Positions 1 to 4,966 of a DNA stretch of 9,132 nt are shown piece by piece. The notes beneath the pieces were generated by a model. The model was not told the origin of the DNA. It ran no database searches and was given only the letters and a program-made list of their open reading frames with translations. The first letter of the stretch is position 1. Each line of letters starts with the position of its first letter. Source of the stretch: Pedobacter sp. UBA2067 (lineage in GTDB: Bacteria; Bacteroidota; Bacteroidia; Sphingobacteriales; Sphingobacteriaceae). The stretch is taken from NCBI GenBank assembly GCA_002333205.1, contig DDAD01000094.1, forward strand, positions 6,467 through 15,598. Direction: 5' to 3'. The translations under genes and the position numbers were made by a program.

Positions 1-193
1 AGTAAGTATAAATAGGGCCATTGGCTGAATCTTCAGATTTCAGCTTCAGCTCACCGGCTTCTTCCTTCATTGGTATCCGGATCCAGTCTGTGCCGATCGG
101 TAGGTAAAGTGGTCTGAAGGCGATAGGTAGGGAATGCAAAATAATATCGACATACTTGATGCTGCCGATATTATCGTTTTCGTAATAATTCAT
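1..193 (-). CDS. Hypothetical protein, N-terminal part (cut by window edge)
   Basis: An open frame of 64 codons starts with ATG at 193 and runs off the left edge with no stop. I read the start as MNYYENDNIG, followed by a segment rich in Ile, Leu and Pro (residues 16-41) and then an acidic/lysine-rich stretch. I do not recognise the family. It lies 10 bases after the stop of the 169-aa gene and on the same strand, so it is probably the third gene of the leftward unit that begins at 1252. The frame is open throughout and fits the packing of its neighbours, which is the main support for it being a gene. A phage structural or accessory role is possible but only guessed from context. Confidence 0.6.
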   Translation of the reverse strand, partial: MNYYENDNIGSIKYVDIILHSLPIAFRPLYLPIGTDWIRIPMKEEAGELKLKSEDSANGPIYTY

Positions 194-203
194 GTATTTG
201 GGG

Positions 204-713
204 TTAGTAAATCAAGACCATTTGTGCTACGTTTTCCACCTCAACCTTGGCGTGCTCTTCTACTCGCTTGCGTTCGCGGTAATACCAACGTTTAAGATTG
301 TCGAAAGGGAGTTCGTCTTCGGAGATATCGTACATGTCTCGGAAGCGGACAATCTGAAAGTCCACATGGTGATCAGTAGCATTTGGATGCTTGCACCAGC
401 GGTACATTTCTTTCCGGAGCATGTTGTCTACAGCTTTATTGAACTTGACAATCATTTCTTGTGAAAGATAGGTTCCCCTGGTCCGCTCGATATTGTCGCC
501 AACAAAGACGGGATAGGGAAGAAAAGTTACATTATCAAGCAGCTTCTGGCTGGGCCTGATCGTTGCAGGATCTCCTTTTTTATGCTTCTCAAGCATGTTC
601 AATAGAAGTAGCGAAACAACCCCGTCATTACTTAAGGTCATTTCTTTTCCATACTGTACTGTAATGTACTTTTTAAGATGTGGCCATACAGGCAATAGAA
701 TTTTAGCGCTCAT
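204..713 (-). CDS. 169-aa protein of unknown function with a possible DNA-binding C-terminal segment
   Basis: The frame runs from ATG at 713 to TAA at 204-206. The protein has no signal peptide or membrane segment and looks cytoplasmic. Residues 25-45 contain a hydrophobic helix-like stretch (VVSLLLLNML). Residues 120-153 (FRDMYDISEDELPFDNLKR and a following Arg/Lys/Tyr-rich segment) look like an acidic turn between two helices, the second strongly basic, which resembles a helix-turn-helix-type fold. That reading is by eye. The 203-base gap before it could hold a separate promoter, but no full consensus is present; partial matches occur near 770-780 and 813-821. It is probably co-transcribed with the upstream 111-aa gene and the partial gene downstream. 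A regulator of the element is a reasonable guess. I do not recognise the family with certainty. Confidence 0.75.
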   Translation of the reverse strand: MSAKILLPVWPHLKKYITVQYGKEMTLSNDGVVSLLLLNMLEKHKKGDPATIRPSQKLLDNVTFLPYPVFVGDNIERTRGTYLSQEMIVKFNKAVDNMLRKEMYRWCKHPNATDHHVDFQIVRFRDMYDISEDELPFDNLKRWYYRERKRVEEHAKVEVENVAQMVLIY

Positions 714-916
714 TGTGCAGATGATTAGCGCAGTTCATTTTTAAGAAAGGTTATGTATTGAGGGCTGATGTAAAAATAGTAAAATTCTTAGTACAAATAC
801 TCAAACGATTAGCAAAATATATGGGGGTAAATTACATTCCCGTATTTGCCGTAATTCCTTTATTTGCAGGCGCAAAGGAAAGCTCTAATGTTTTTGAAAA
901 CGAGGACATCACTAAG
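714..916. other. 203-base gap between the 169-aa and 111-aa genes
   Basis: No supported gene lies here. A rightward frame starting with TTG at 758 crosses the gap but runs into the antisense of the 111-aa gene and is rejected. There is a 7-base inverted repeat TTCCTTT/AAAGGAA at 855-861 and 874-880. Nested in it is TTTGC/GCAAA at 863-867 and 872-876 with a 4-base loop. Neither is followed by a T-run on either strand, so this is not a clear terminator. On the minus strand there are partial -7 promoter matches (TATATTTTG at 813-821, TATTTTTA near 772-779), none with a properly spaced -33 element. Confidence 0.4.
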
Positions 917-1252
917 TTAGTTTTTTGTTTCCTTCAACTGTACTGGACTGAAGGTAAAAGCGGTAAGCATCTTCTGCATAAAGGCATCAAACTCCTGTTC
1001 AGCTCTATGTAAATCCACAAGTTTTTTCTTGATGGCATGCTCAGGATAGAGCAGTGTAAAGTTGGTATGCTTTTCCATTCCAAGCGTCTTGTAAACCACC
1101 CGTTCTTCACACTCCATGAACTCGCGGGGGGTATACCAGCATTCGGTTTCGTGTGAATAGATAATGCAGCCAGCATTAAATGCCTTCATCGCAAGTTTAA
1201 GCTTATCCTTGTATGCTTCGCTGTTCTTATCGTGTAAATCGTTCTGCATCAT
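917..1252 (-). CDS. 111-aa hypothetical protein
   Basis: The frame starts with two adjacent ATG codons (MMQND) at 1252 and ends at 917. The protein is charged and soluble. Residues 8-27 form a lysine-rich helix-like region, and residues 29-50 carry a segment with Cys, His and aromatic residues (CIIYSHETECWYTPREF). The C-terminal third (72-96) is helical and charged. Cys29, His34, Cys38 and Cys48 could bind a metal, but the spacing fits no motif I know. I do not recognise the family. It is the first gene of a leftward unit: the methyltransferase terminator lies upstream at 1324-1355, and a promoter-like site with an overlapping palindrome lies at 1268-1291. The overlapping rightward and minus-strand frames are shadows of it. 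Confidence 0.7.
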   Translation of the reverse strand: MMQNDLHDKNSEAYKDKLKLAMKAFNAGCIIYSHETECWYTPREFMECEERVVYKTLGMEKHTNFTLLYPEHAIKKKLVDLHRAEQEFDAFMQKMLTAFTFSPVQLKETKN

Positions 1253-1267
1253 ATTAAATTAACGGAT

Positions 1268-1275
1268 CAAAAATA
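1268..1275 (-). promoter_or_regulatory. -7 promoter element for the 111-aa gene
   Basis: On the minus strand this reads TATTTTTG, a full match to the Bacteroidota -7 consensus TAnnTTTG. It lies 15 bases upstream of the ATG at 1252, implying a leader of only about 8-10 bases. No good TTTG -33 element is present at the usual 19-21 base distance; the closest, ACTTTA, is about 15 bases away. Its placement just after the methyltransferase terminator supports a new transcription start here. The region is AT-rich, so a chance match is possible. Confidence 0.4.
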
Positions 1276-1291
1276 CTAATATTATTAGTAT
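1273..1291. promoter_or_regulatory. Palindrome overlapping the promoter, candidate operator
   Basis: ATACTAAT at 1273-1280 and ATTAGTAT at 1284-1291 form a perfect 8-base inverted repeat around a 3-base centre (ATT). It overlaps the upstream edge of the -7 element and fills the spacer towards the -33 region of the 111-aa gene, where a dimeric repressor would block RNA polymerase. The binding protein is unknown. The element is entirely A/T apart from one C/G pair per arm, so it is weak as an RNA hairpin and better read as a DNA site. Confidence 0.4.
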
Positions 1292-1323
1292 AAAGTACAT
1301 TAATTCCTCGCGCATTGTGAATG

Positions 1324-1355
1324 CAAAAAAGCCCTGAAGGTTTACTTCATGGCTT
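1324..1355 (-). terminator. Intrinsic terminator after the methyltransferase gene
   Basis: On the minus strand AAGCCATGAAG (1355-1345) pairs with CTTCAGGGCTT (1339-1329) around a 5-base loop, with 10 of 11 positions paired, and runs directly into a TTTTTT tract (about 1330-1325). It starts 25 bases after the methyltransferase stop codon. This is a textbook rho-independent terminator for the leftward unit that begins upstream of 4610, and it separates that unit from the 111-aa gene. Confidence 0.85.
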
Positions 1356-1379
1356 GTGGGAGGGTAGTCTGGTGTGGAA

Positions 1380-2867
1380 TTACGCAACCTTCATCCTTAA
1401 TTTATACTGTTTAATTGCACTGACATTCGGACTGACTAAGATTGTCGCCCACTTTGGCGGTACGGCATTACCAATAAGCTTTACAGCATTTTTGTGAGAT
1501 AGCTTAAGTTCGGGATGTGCGAAGTAGTCTTTTTCAAAGGTGCTGCAGCCTGCAAGTTCATCCGGTCTAAGGAACCGAGCCTTGATATCGAAGTCATCAA
1601 GTAAGGTGATCAGCTGATGCTTGTTATTTCCAAGCACAGTAGAAAGCGGATCTTCCATACTCTGCACACTATATTCCGGATTGCCGTTGCAGTTGAAGTA
1701 CTTTGCAATAAACTGCATCTTCTCAACCCTGATCAGCTGGTGCGTATCTCTACATGGAACAGTGTTGATCGGAGATTCCAGCGGCTGCACCTGATCACTA
1801 CCACCATAATACTGACAAAGGAAGTTTTTAACCTCCACCAGTTGCTTAGTCTGCCTGGTTAATTGAGGGTTCAACGGATCGTTTAGCGTGTTGTAGTTAT
1901 CTGTATGGCAATGATCCATGATGAACTTAACCTTTTCCATTGTAATAAGCTGGTGCCGGTTCTCTGTTGGTATGGTGTTAATGGGAGCCTCGAGACTCTG
2001 GTACCGCTTAAAATCCTCTCCACCATAGTAATGGGTAAGGAACTGGTAGAAATGTGGTTCATACTTTTTTACACCACCAGCAATTCGACGCAATGAGTTT
2101 GGTGAAAGTGGTTTCCGTTGATGTTTTCTGATTTTTTCATTGAATTGGCGCCCAAAGATGCTAATGCCTTCATCCTTTGTGTCGATAAACTCTTTGCAAG
2201 ACTTCCATTTCTTCTTTCCACTTCCTGCGGTTTTAGCATGGGTAAATTCCGGAAAGGTAATGTCTATGCCTGGCTTATGGAAAAACGCGAAGTATCTTAC
2301 TCTTCTGGTCGGTAGTCCGTCATCAGCCGCATTGCGGATAGATTCTTTGTATTCATAGCCTAGATCCATAATAGCTTTCTTCCAGCGCTCAAATTCCTGG
2401 CCTTGGCGCTTTTTGATTGGCTTTCCGGTCCTTTCATCAACAGGTGCCCATTTCTTAAACTCTGGTACATTTTCAATGCTAATTACAAGCGGATTTAGAT
2501 ACTTCAAGTACCGGTACAGTTCCCATCCCATCGTGTAGGAGCCGAGCTTCTTATCCTTGCCGGCATTCGCATTGCTGTGCTGTGTACATTCTATTGAAGC
2601 GTGAATATAATCCACGTACTCAAGTTCATGTTCATCCTGAGCATAGATATCCGCCCAGTATACCTTCACTTCTTTATGGTGGTAAGCATTTGTGCGCAGC
2701 GCAACTTTATCGTGGTTCAAAATCCATAGTGTTTTTACGCCTTTTACCTTCTTTAGTCCGGAAGTCCAACCACCACCACCGGCGAAGAATTCGCCACAAG
2801 ATAGATCATCTGAGGCGATGGCTTCATTCTGGAAGTTGATGTTGAATTGATTTGTGTTTATTCTCAT
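1380..2867 (-). CDS. Cytosine-C5 DNA methyltransferase, phage type
   Basis: Predicted to transfer a methyl group from S-adenosylmethionine to C5 of cytosine in DNA. From the ATG at 2867 the protein is 495 aa. Visible motifs in order: motif I FAGGGG (residues 28-33, SAM binding), motif IV region ASIECTQHS with the probable nucleophile Cys94, motif VI ENV (132-134), motif VIII-like TRRVR (187-191), and the late GNAVPP motif (466-471). Between the catalytic core and the last motif, residues 276-421 hold four diverged copies of a unit of about 36 aa (pattern FLxxYYGG, LExPINTV, HQLI), in the place of the target-recognition domain. Glu precedes the catalytic Cys where most family members have Pro-Cys; I recall similar variants among phage and Bacteroidota homologues. 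The start at 2867 gives an ATGA overlap with the zinc-ribbon gene, implying translational coupling. An ATG at 2909 would add 14 residues. No restriction endonuclease is adjacent, so this is probably an orphan or phage-protective enzyme. Confidence 0.93.
   Translation of the reverse strand: MRINTNQFNINFQNEAIASDDLSCGEFFAGGGGWTSGLKKVKGVKTLWILNHDKVALRTNAYHHKEVKVYWADIYAQDEHELEYVDYIHASIECTQHSNANAGKDKKLGSYTMGWELYRYLKYLNPLVISIENVPEFKKWAPVDERTGKPIKKRQGQEFERWKKAIMDLGYEYKESIRNAADDGLPTRRVRYFAFFHKPGIDITFPEFTHAKTAGSGKKKWKSCKEFIDTKDEGISIFGRQFNEKIRKHQRKPLSPNSLRRIAGGVKKYEPHFYQFLTHYYGGEDFKRYQSLEAPINTIPTENRHQLITMEKVKFIMDHCHTDNYNTLNDPLNPQLTRQTKQLVEVKNFLCQYYGGSDQVQPLESPINTVPCRDTHQLIRVEKMQFIAKYFNCNGNPEYSVQSMEDPLSTVLGNNKHQLITLLDDFDIKARFLRPDELAGCSTFEKDYFAHPELKLSHKNAVKLIGNAVPPKWATILVSPNVSAIKQYKLRMKVA
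1605..2042 (-). repeat. Four tandem protein repeats inside the methyltransferase
   Basis: Translated units of about 34-38 residues follow each other at methyltransferase residues 276-312, 313-347, 348-383 and 384-421. Copies 1 and 3 are most alike (LTHYYGG/LCQYYGG, LEAPINTIP/LESPINTVP, HQLI). Copy 4 keeps MEDPLSTV and HQLI. Copy 2 is the most decayed (NDPLNPQ, KQLV). The DNA has diverged well beyond simple duplication. The position suggests repeated DNA-contacting units, which is an inference. Confidence 0.75.
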
Positions 2868-3064
2868 GGCGTTAAAATTGGGGTTGAAAGGATTACATAG
2901 GATTTGCATTCACAGCGAGGGCATACTTCATCGTACATCAGGTATTTAGGATCGTTTCTTTTCCATAACCTATCACCCAGCTTATGCTTGTTCTTGCACC
3001 TGGAGCATTTAACTAACTCCTCCAGGTCAGTTCTATTCGGAGATTCTTCTCTGGCTGTTTTCAT
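2864..3064 (-). CDS. Small zinc-ribbon protein
   Basis: A 66-aa protein with two CxxC pairs, CSRC (Cys20, Cys23) and CPRC (Cys48, Cys51), separated by 24 residues, the usual layout of a four-cysteine zinc ribbon. Cys53 lies just beyond. The remainder is charged, with no membrane segment. The stop codon TGA at 2864-2866 overlaps the ATG of the methyltransferase, so the two are probably translated together and may act together, for example by binding DNA or a protein partner. That functional link is inferred from gene order alone. The start at 3064 follows the basic-tail gene by 29 bases. Family not recognised beyond the zinc-ribbon layout. Confidence 0.75.
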   Translation of the reverse strand: MKTAREESPNRTDLEELVKCSRCKNKHKLGDRLWKRNDPKYLMYDEVCPRCECKSYVILSTPILTP

Positions 3065-3093
3065 TTATTTTAAAAATTTAGTTGCTTTTACTT

Positions 3094-3417
3094 TTATACT
3101 GGACTATACTCTTGATAAGGCTGGATAGCCCTATTCATCTTTTTAGATTGCGGGGGGTTATTAGCGTTTACTCCCGCTTTCTTTAGCTTAGGCTTGGGAC
3201 CACGTTTCCCTGGTGCTTTCTCCTGTATAGCCCTCACAAACCCAATAGCTTGTTTCGCCAGGTCGATCATTTCCGAATATTGCTTCTCTAAAGACTTCTT
3301 GTATTCACCGGCACCTTTAGCCTGAGATTTCATTTTAGAGCAGGAGGGTGATTCATTAGCTATGTTTAATAGCGCATCCCTCATTCGGTTAAACTGTTCA
3401 GCATTTTTCTTTGTCAT
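3094..3417 (-). CDS. 107-aa helical protein with a basic, AT-hook-like tail
   Basis: I place the start at the ATG at 3417 (MTKKNAEQF), 11 bases after the stop of the NDT-like gene. The longer frame from 3534 would overlap that gene by about 100 bases and its extra residues are the out-of-frame shadow of it. Residues 1-65 look helical and charged. Residues 68-80 are strongly basic and contain GKRGPKPK, similar to the RGRP/RGPKPK core of AT-hook peptides that bind the minor groove of AT-rich DNA. The tail (81-107) is polar and probably disordered. A DNA-associated role is plausible given the methyltransferase and zinc-ribbon genes downstream, but the AT-hook reading is by eye. Family not recognised. 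Confidence 0.65.
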   Translation of the reverse strand: MTKKNAEQFNRMRDALLNIANESPSCSKMKSQAKGAGEYKKSLEKQYSEMIDLAKQAIGFVRAIQEKAPGKRGPKPKLKKAGVNANNPPQSKKMNRAIQPYQEYSPV

Positions 3418-3428
3418 GGGTGTTGATT

Positions 3429-3761
3429 CTATAATCTCGTTCCTGCTGTTTTTGAAATCACGGGAATCCCGTAGTTCTGCGCCCACTGGATCTCCACCTG
3501 CATACCAGCACTGATGTGTGGTCCATATAGCCAAACCTCATCAATGATGTTCCGTGCGAAGAACTCGTGGTTGTGCGTGAAGCCGATGATTCTTTCACCT
3601 GGCACTTCGTCTTTAAGGCTTTGAACCGAGGCTATGTAGGGGATGAAGGGAGTGACAAAGGGTTCCTGCAAAGCAATTGTTCTGTAGATTTCTTGTAGTT
3701 TTTGGACGTTACCTTGAACGTCTCCGCCGATTGGATGGGCGATGTAAACGATTTTATTCAT
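3429..3761 (-). CDS. Nucleoside 2-deoxyribosyltransferase-like protein (DUF4406/DUF7768 type)
   Basis: A 110-aa protein that starts MNKIVYIAHPIGGDVQGN, the beta strand and phosphate/sugar-binding loop typical of the nucleoside 2-deoxyribosyltransferase superfamily (family pattern Y-[IL]-A-x-P...GN). Residues 74-94 (DEVWLYGPHISAGMQVEIQWA) match the second half of the active site. Glu90 sits where the family has its catalytic glutamate (pattern SxGxxxEIxxA). True family members exchange bases between deoxynucleosides or hydrolyse deoxynucleotides. Members of this short phage-associated group are generally uncharacterised, so the substrate is open. It lies 5 bases after the 65-aa gene and 11 before the basic-tail gene, within a single unit. 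Possible roles are nucleotide-pool adjustment, base salvage, or turnover of a nucleotide signal. Confidence 0.75.
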   Translation of the reverse strand: MNKIVYIAHPIGGDVQGNVQKLQEIYRTIALQEPFVTPFIPYIASVQSLKDEVPGERIIGFTHNHEFFARNIIDEVWLYGPHISAGMQVEIQWAQNYGIPVISKTAGTRL

Positions 3762-3766
3762 AATCG

Positions 3767-3964
3767 TTATTCCTGAATTTTGAATATTCCTTCATCAGCC
3801 AGACGTGCATTTTTGCTGTTGAAGCTTAGTTTTACTGTAGAGTAGGACGTCTTAATCGTTAGGGTTCTTTGGGTTTTACCAATGATGAGGCATTTTTCAC
3901 GTCTGAACAGTACTGTTTCGCCAACTTCTACATCTTGAATTGTTGGTCTTTTGAATTCTTCCAT
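3767..3964 (-). CDS. 65-aa hypothetical protein, beta-rich
   Basis: A short, soluble, probably beta-strand-rich protein. It begins MEEFKRPTIQDVEVGETVLF and continues with alternating hydrophobic segments (CLIIGK, RTLTIKT, TVKLSF), suggesting a small barrel such as an SH3-like fold. The VEVGETVLF segment resembles the start of small nucleic-acid- or ligand-binding barrels, but no family is recognised. It starts 2 bases after the stop of the 84-aa gene and ends 5 bases before the NDT-like gene, which supports it being a real gene in the unit. Confidence 0.6.
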   Translation of the reverse strand: MEEFKRPTIQDVEVGETVLFRREKCLIIGKTQRTLTIKTSYSTVKLSFNSKNARLADEGIFKIQE

Positions 3965-3966
3965 TT

Positions 3967-4221
3967 TTATACTTTTTGTTTAGGGGTTAGTTGGTTTACT
4001 GCTGTGCCTCTGGTCAGCTTTTTTCTGCCTGCAGAGACGATGATCACTTGCGCTTCGGTACCATGCCTGGATGCGAAGTAATCTGACCGGTTTTTAAATT
4101 CTACACTGAAGGGAACATCATTGTAGGTAAGCTTTAGTGTTGGGGTGTCCTGTTGTTCATGTGCGCTGATTAGGACCGGCTGGCAACTTTTGCCATCGTA
4201 GGAGATAAGCCAGGTTAGCAT
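3967..4221 (-). CDS. 84-aa hypothetical protein
   Basis: A soluble protein that begins MLTWLISYDGKSCQPVLISA, with several predicted beta strands (TLKLTYNDV, FSVEFKN, AQVIIVSAG) and a basic C-terminus (GRKKLTRGT, PKQKV). No signal peptide is apparent; the short hydrophobic start lacks positive charge and continues into a polar segment. No family recognised. It begins 5 bases after the P-loop gene and ends 2 bases before the 65-aa gene. The tight packing is the main support for coding. Confidence 0.6.
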   Translation of the reverse strand: MLTWLISYDGKSCQPVLISAHEQQDTPTLKLTYNDVPFSVEFKNRSDYFASRHGTEAQVIIVSAGRKKLTRGTAVNQLTPKQKV

Positions 4222-4226
4222 AGCGG

Positions 4227-4610
4227 CTAAAGCTCCACGACTTCAAACTTTTCGCGGGTCACACTCATATTGAAGAATTCTGTAATCCCGTCTTCCTCTA
4301 GTGAGGTGAAGATTAACCTAGGCCTCAGTTCGGGGTATTCTTCGAAGAAAGTATTTAGTTCATCTGCAATGTAGAGCACCTGCACCCAGGCTCGGATACC
4401 TTCGATAATTACAAGCTCAGCACCTCCGCGACCAACAAGCCGACCTCTTAAACTCTGCCATGTTTCAACACTATTCTGTACTTCGTCAATCTCGATTACC
4501 CGTGAGCGGTGATGAGCTGAAGCGTGTTTATTAGCAAGTGTAGTTTTTCCTGATCCTTGTGCCCCGATGATAACCAGGTCTTTTTCTCTTTTAGTAGTTT
4601 GATTTTCCAT
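4227..4610 (-). CDS. Small P-loop NTPase
   Basis: A 127-aa protein with a clear Walker A motif GAQGSGKTT (residues 16-24) after a hydrophobic strand (LVII). A Walker B-like strand LVIIEG (66-71) has Glu70 as the candidate acidic residue, and the LIFTS strand at 99-103 could carry a sensor residue. It is much shorter than AAA+ or MuB-type ATPases and closer in size to small nucleotide kinases or minimal P-loop proteins. It lacks an obvious LID or base-specificity motif. It is the first gene of the leftward unit, and its start is preceded by an A-rich leader (AAACAAACAAAACTATAGAA). The substrate is unknown. As the operon's first gene it may be an element-encoded kinase or ATPase acting with the NDT-like protein; that is an inference. 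Confidence 0.75.
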   Translation of the reverse strand: MENQTTKREKDLVIIGAQGSGKTTLANKHASAHHRSRVIEIDEVQNSVETWQSLRGRLVGRGGAELVIIEGIRAWVQVLYIADELNTFFEEYPELRPRLIFTSLEEDGITEFFNMSVTREKFEVVEL

Positions 4611-4628
4611 TTCTATAGTTTTGTTTGT

Positions 4629-4805
4629 TTAAAATTCCATTCGTGTAGCATTTCGGGCGGCAACAGCCTCGGCCTCTGAGCGCTTCTTCTTCGCCTCTTG
4701 GCCGCCTATTGTTCGCCTATTGTTTGCGTATTGTTCGGGTCCAGCCGGAGAAAAGGCAATTGAAAGGTGCTTAATAGCGGTTCGAATGTTGTGCCAGCTA
4801 GAAGA
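4629..4805 (-). pseudogene. Possible coding remnant (C-terminal fragment)
   Basis: On the minus strand a frame of 58 codons is open from 4805 to a TAA at 4629-4631, bounded upstream by a stop at 4806-4808. It has no ATG, GTG or TTG start except an ATG three codons before the end. It reads as a protein tail: NIRTAIKHLSIAFSP, then NNRRTIGG, then a Lys/Arg/Glu/Ala-rich end (QEAKKKRSEAEAVAARNA). The local GC rise and coherent amino-acid make-up suggest the 3' end of a gene whose front is lost. It could equally be a chance open frame over the tandem repeat. Family not recognised. Confidence 0.25.
4704..4736. repeat. Three tandem copies of an 11-base unit
   Basis: GCCTATTGTTC, GCCTATTGTTT and GCGTATTGTTC follow each other directly, differing at one or two positions. 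The unit is 11 bases, so it shifts reading frame between copies, and on one face of the helix it would present the same site once per turn. It may be repeat expansion in a decaying sequence, a protein-binding array, or part of a repeat family found elsewhere in the genome. Confidence 0.8.
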
Positions 4806-4853
4806 TTAGGGTCTTGCGAATGCAGGTTTGAGTGGTTGTTGACGGGATGTTTC

Positions 4854-4871
4854 TTAGGTTGGTATTAGGTT
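4854..4871. repeat. Direct repeat TTAGGTT, 11 bases apart
   Basis: TTAGGTT occurs at 4854-4860 and 4865-4871, one helical turn apart. CCTGAG is also repeated at 4875-4880 and 4885-4890, ten bases apart. The pairs lie just downstream of the putative leftward promoter (4891-4920), a position where a repressor could act. They are short and could occur by chance. Confidence 0.35.
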
Positions 4872-4890
4872 CTTCCTGAGAAAACCTGAG

Positions 4891-4920
4891 CAAATAAATC
4901 GTATAACATAATTATTACAA
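4891..4920 (-). promoter_or_regulatory. Putative leftward promoter for the P-loop/methyltransferase unit
   Basis: On the minus strand TTG (4920-4918) is followed by 19 bases and then TTTATTTG (4898-4891), 7 of 8 against TAnnTTTG. It would start transcription near 4884, giving a leader of about 270 bases before the P-loop gene at 4610. No better leftward site was found closer to 4610. The AT-rich background makes this match modest. Confidence 0.35.
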
Positions 4921-4935
4921 TCTATTGCTTAAATG

Positions 4936-4966
4936 TTTGGAGGTTATGATTTAAATATTAAATTTG
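4936..4966 (+). promoter_or_regulatory. Perfect-consensus Bacteroidota promoter, rightward
   Basis: TTTG at 4936-4939, a 19-base spacer, then TAAATTTG at 4959-4966. Both elements and the spacing match the primary sigma factor consensus of Bacteroidota (TTTG, 19-21 bases, TAnnTTTG). The start point would be near 4973, about 380 bases upstream of susC. I found no comparable TAnnTTTG site between here and the susC start. Confidence 0.65.

Noticed and set aside
758..1012. Rightward 84-codon frame starting with TTG.
   Set aside because: It begins with a rare start in a gap and its second half is antisense to the better-supported 111-aa gene. Nothing in its sequence is recognisable.
3418..3534. 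N-terminal extension of the basic-tail protein to the ATG at 3534.
   Set aside because: It overlaps the NDT-like gene by about 100 bases in another frame. The ATG at 3417 lies neatly 11 bases after that gene's stop.
4775..4796. TTCGAAT at 4781-4787 resembling a tRNA T-loop, which might mark a tRNA attachment site.
   Set aside because: The flanking five bases do not pair and no acceptor or anticodon arm can be drawn.
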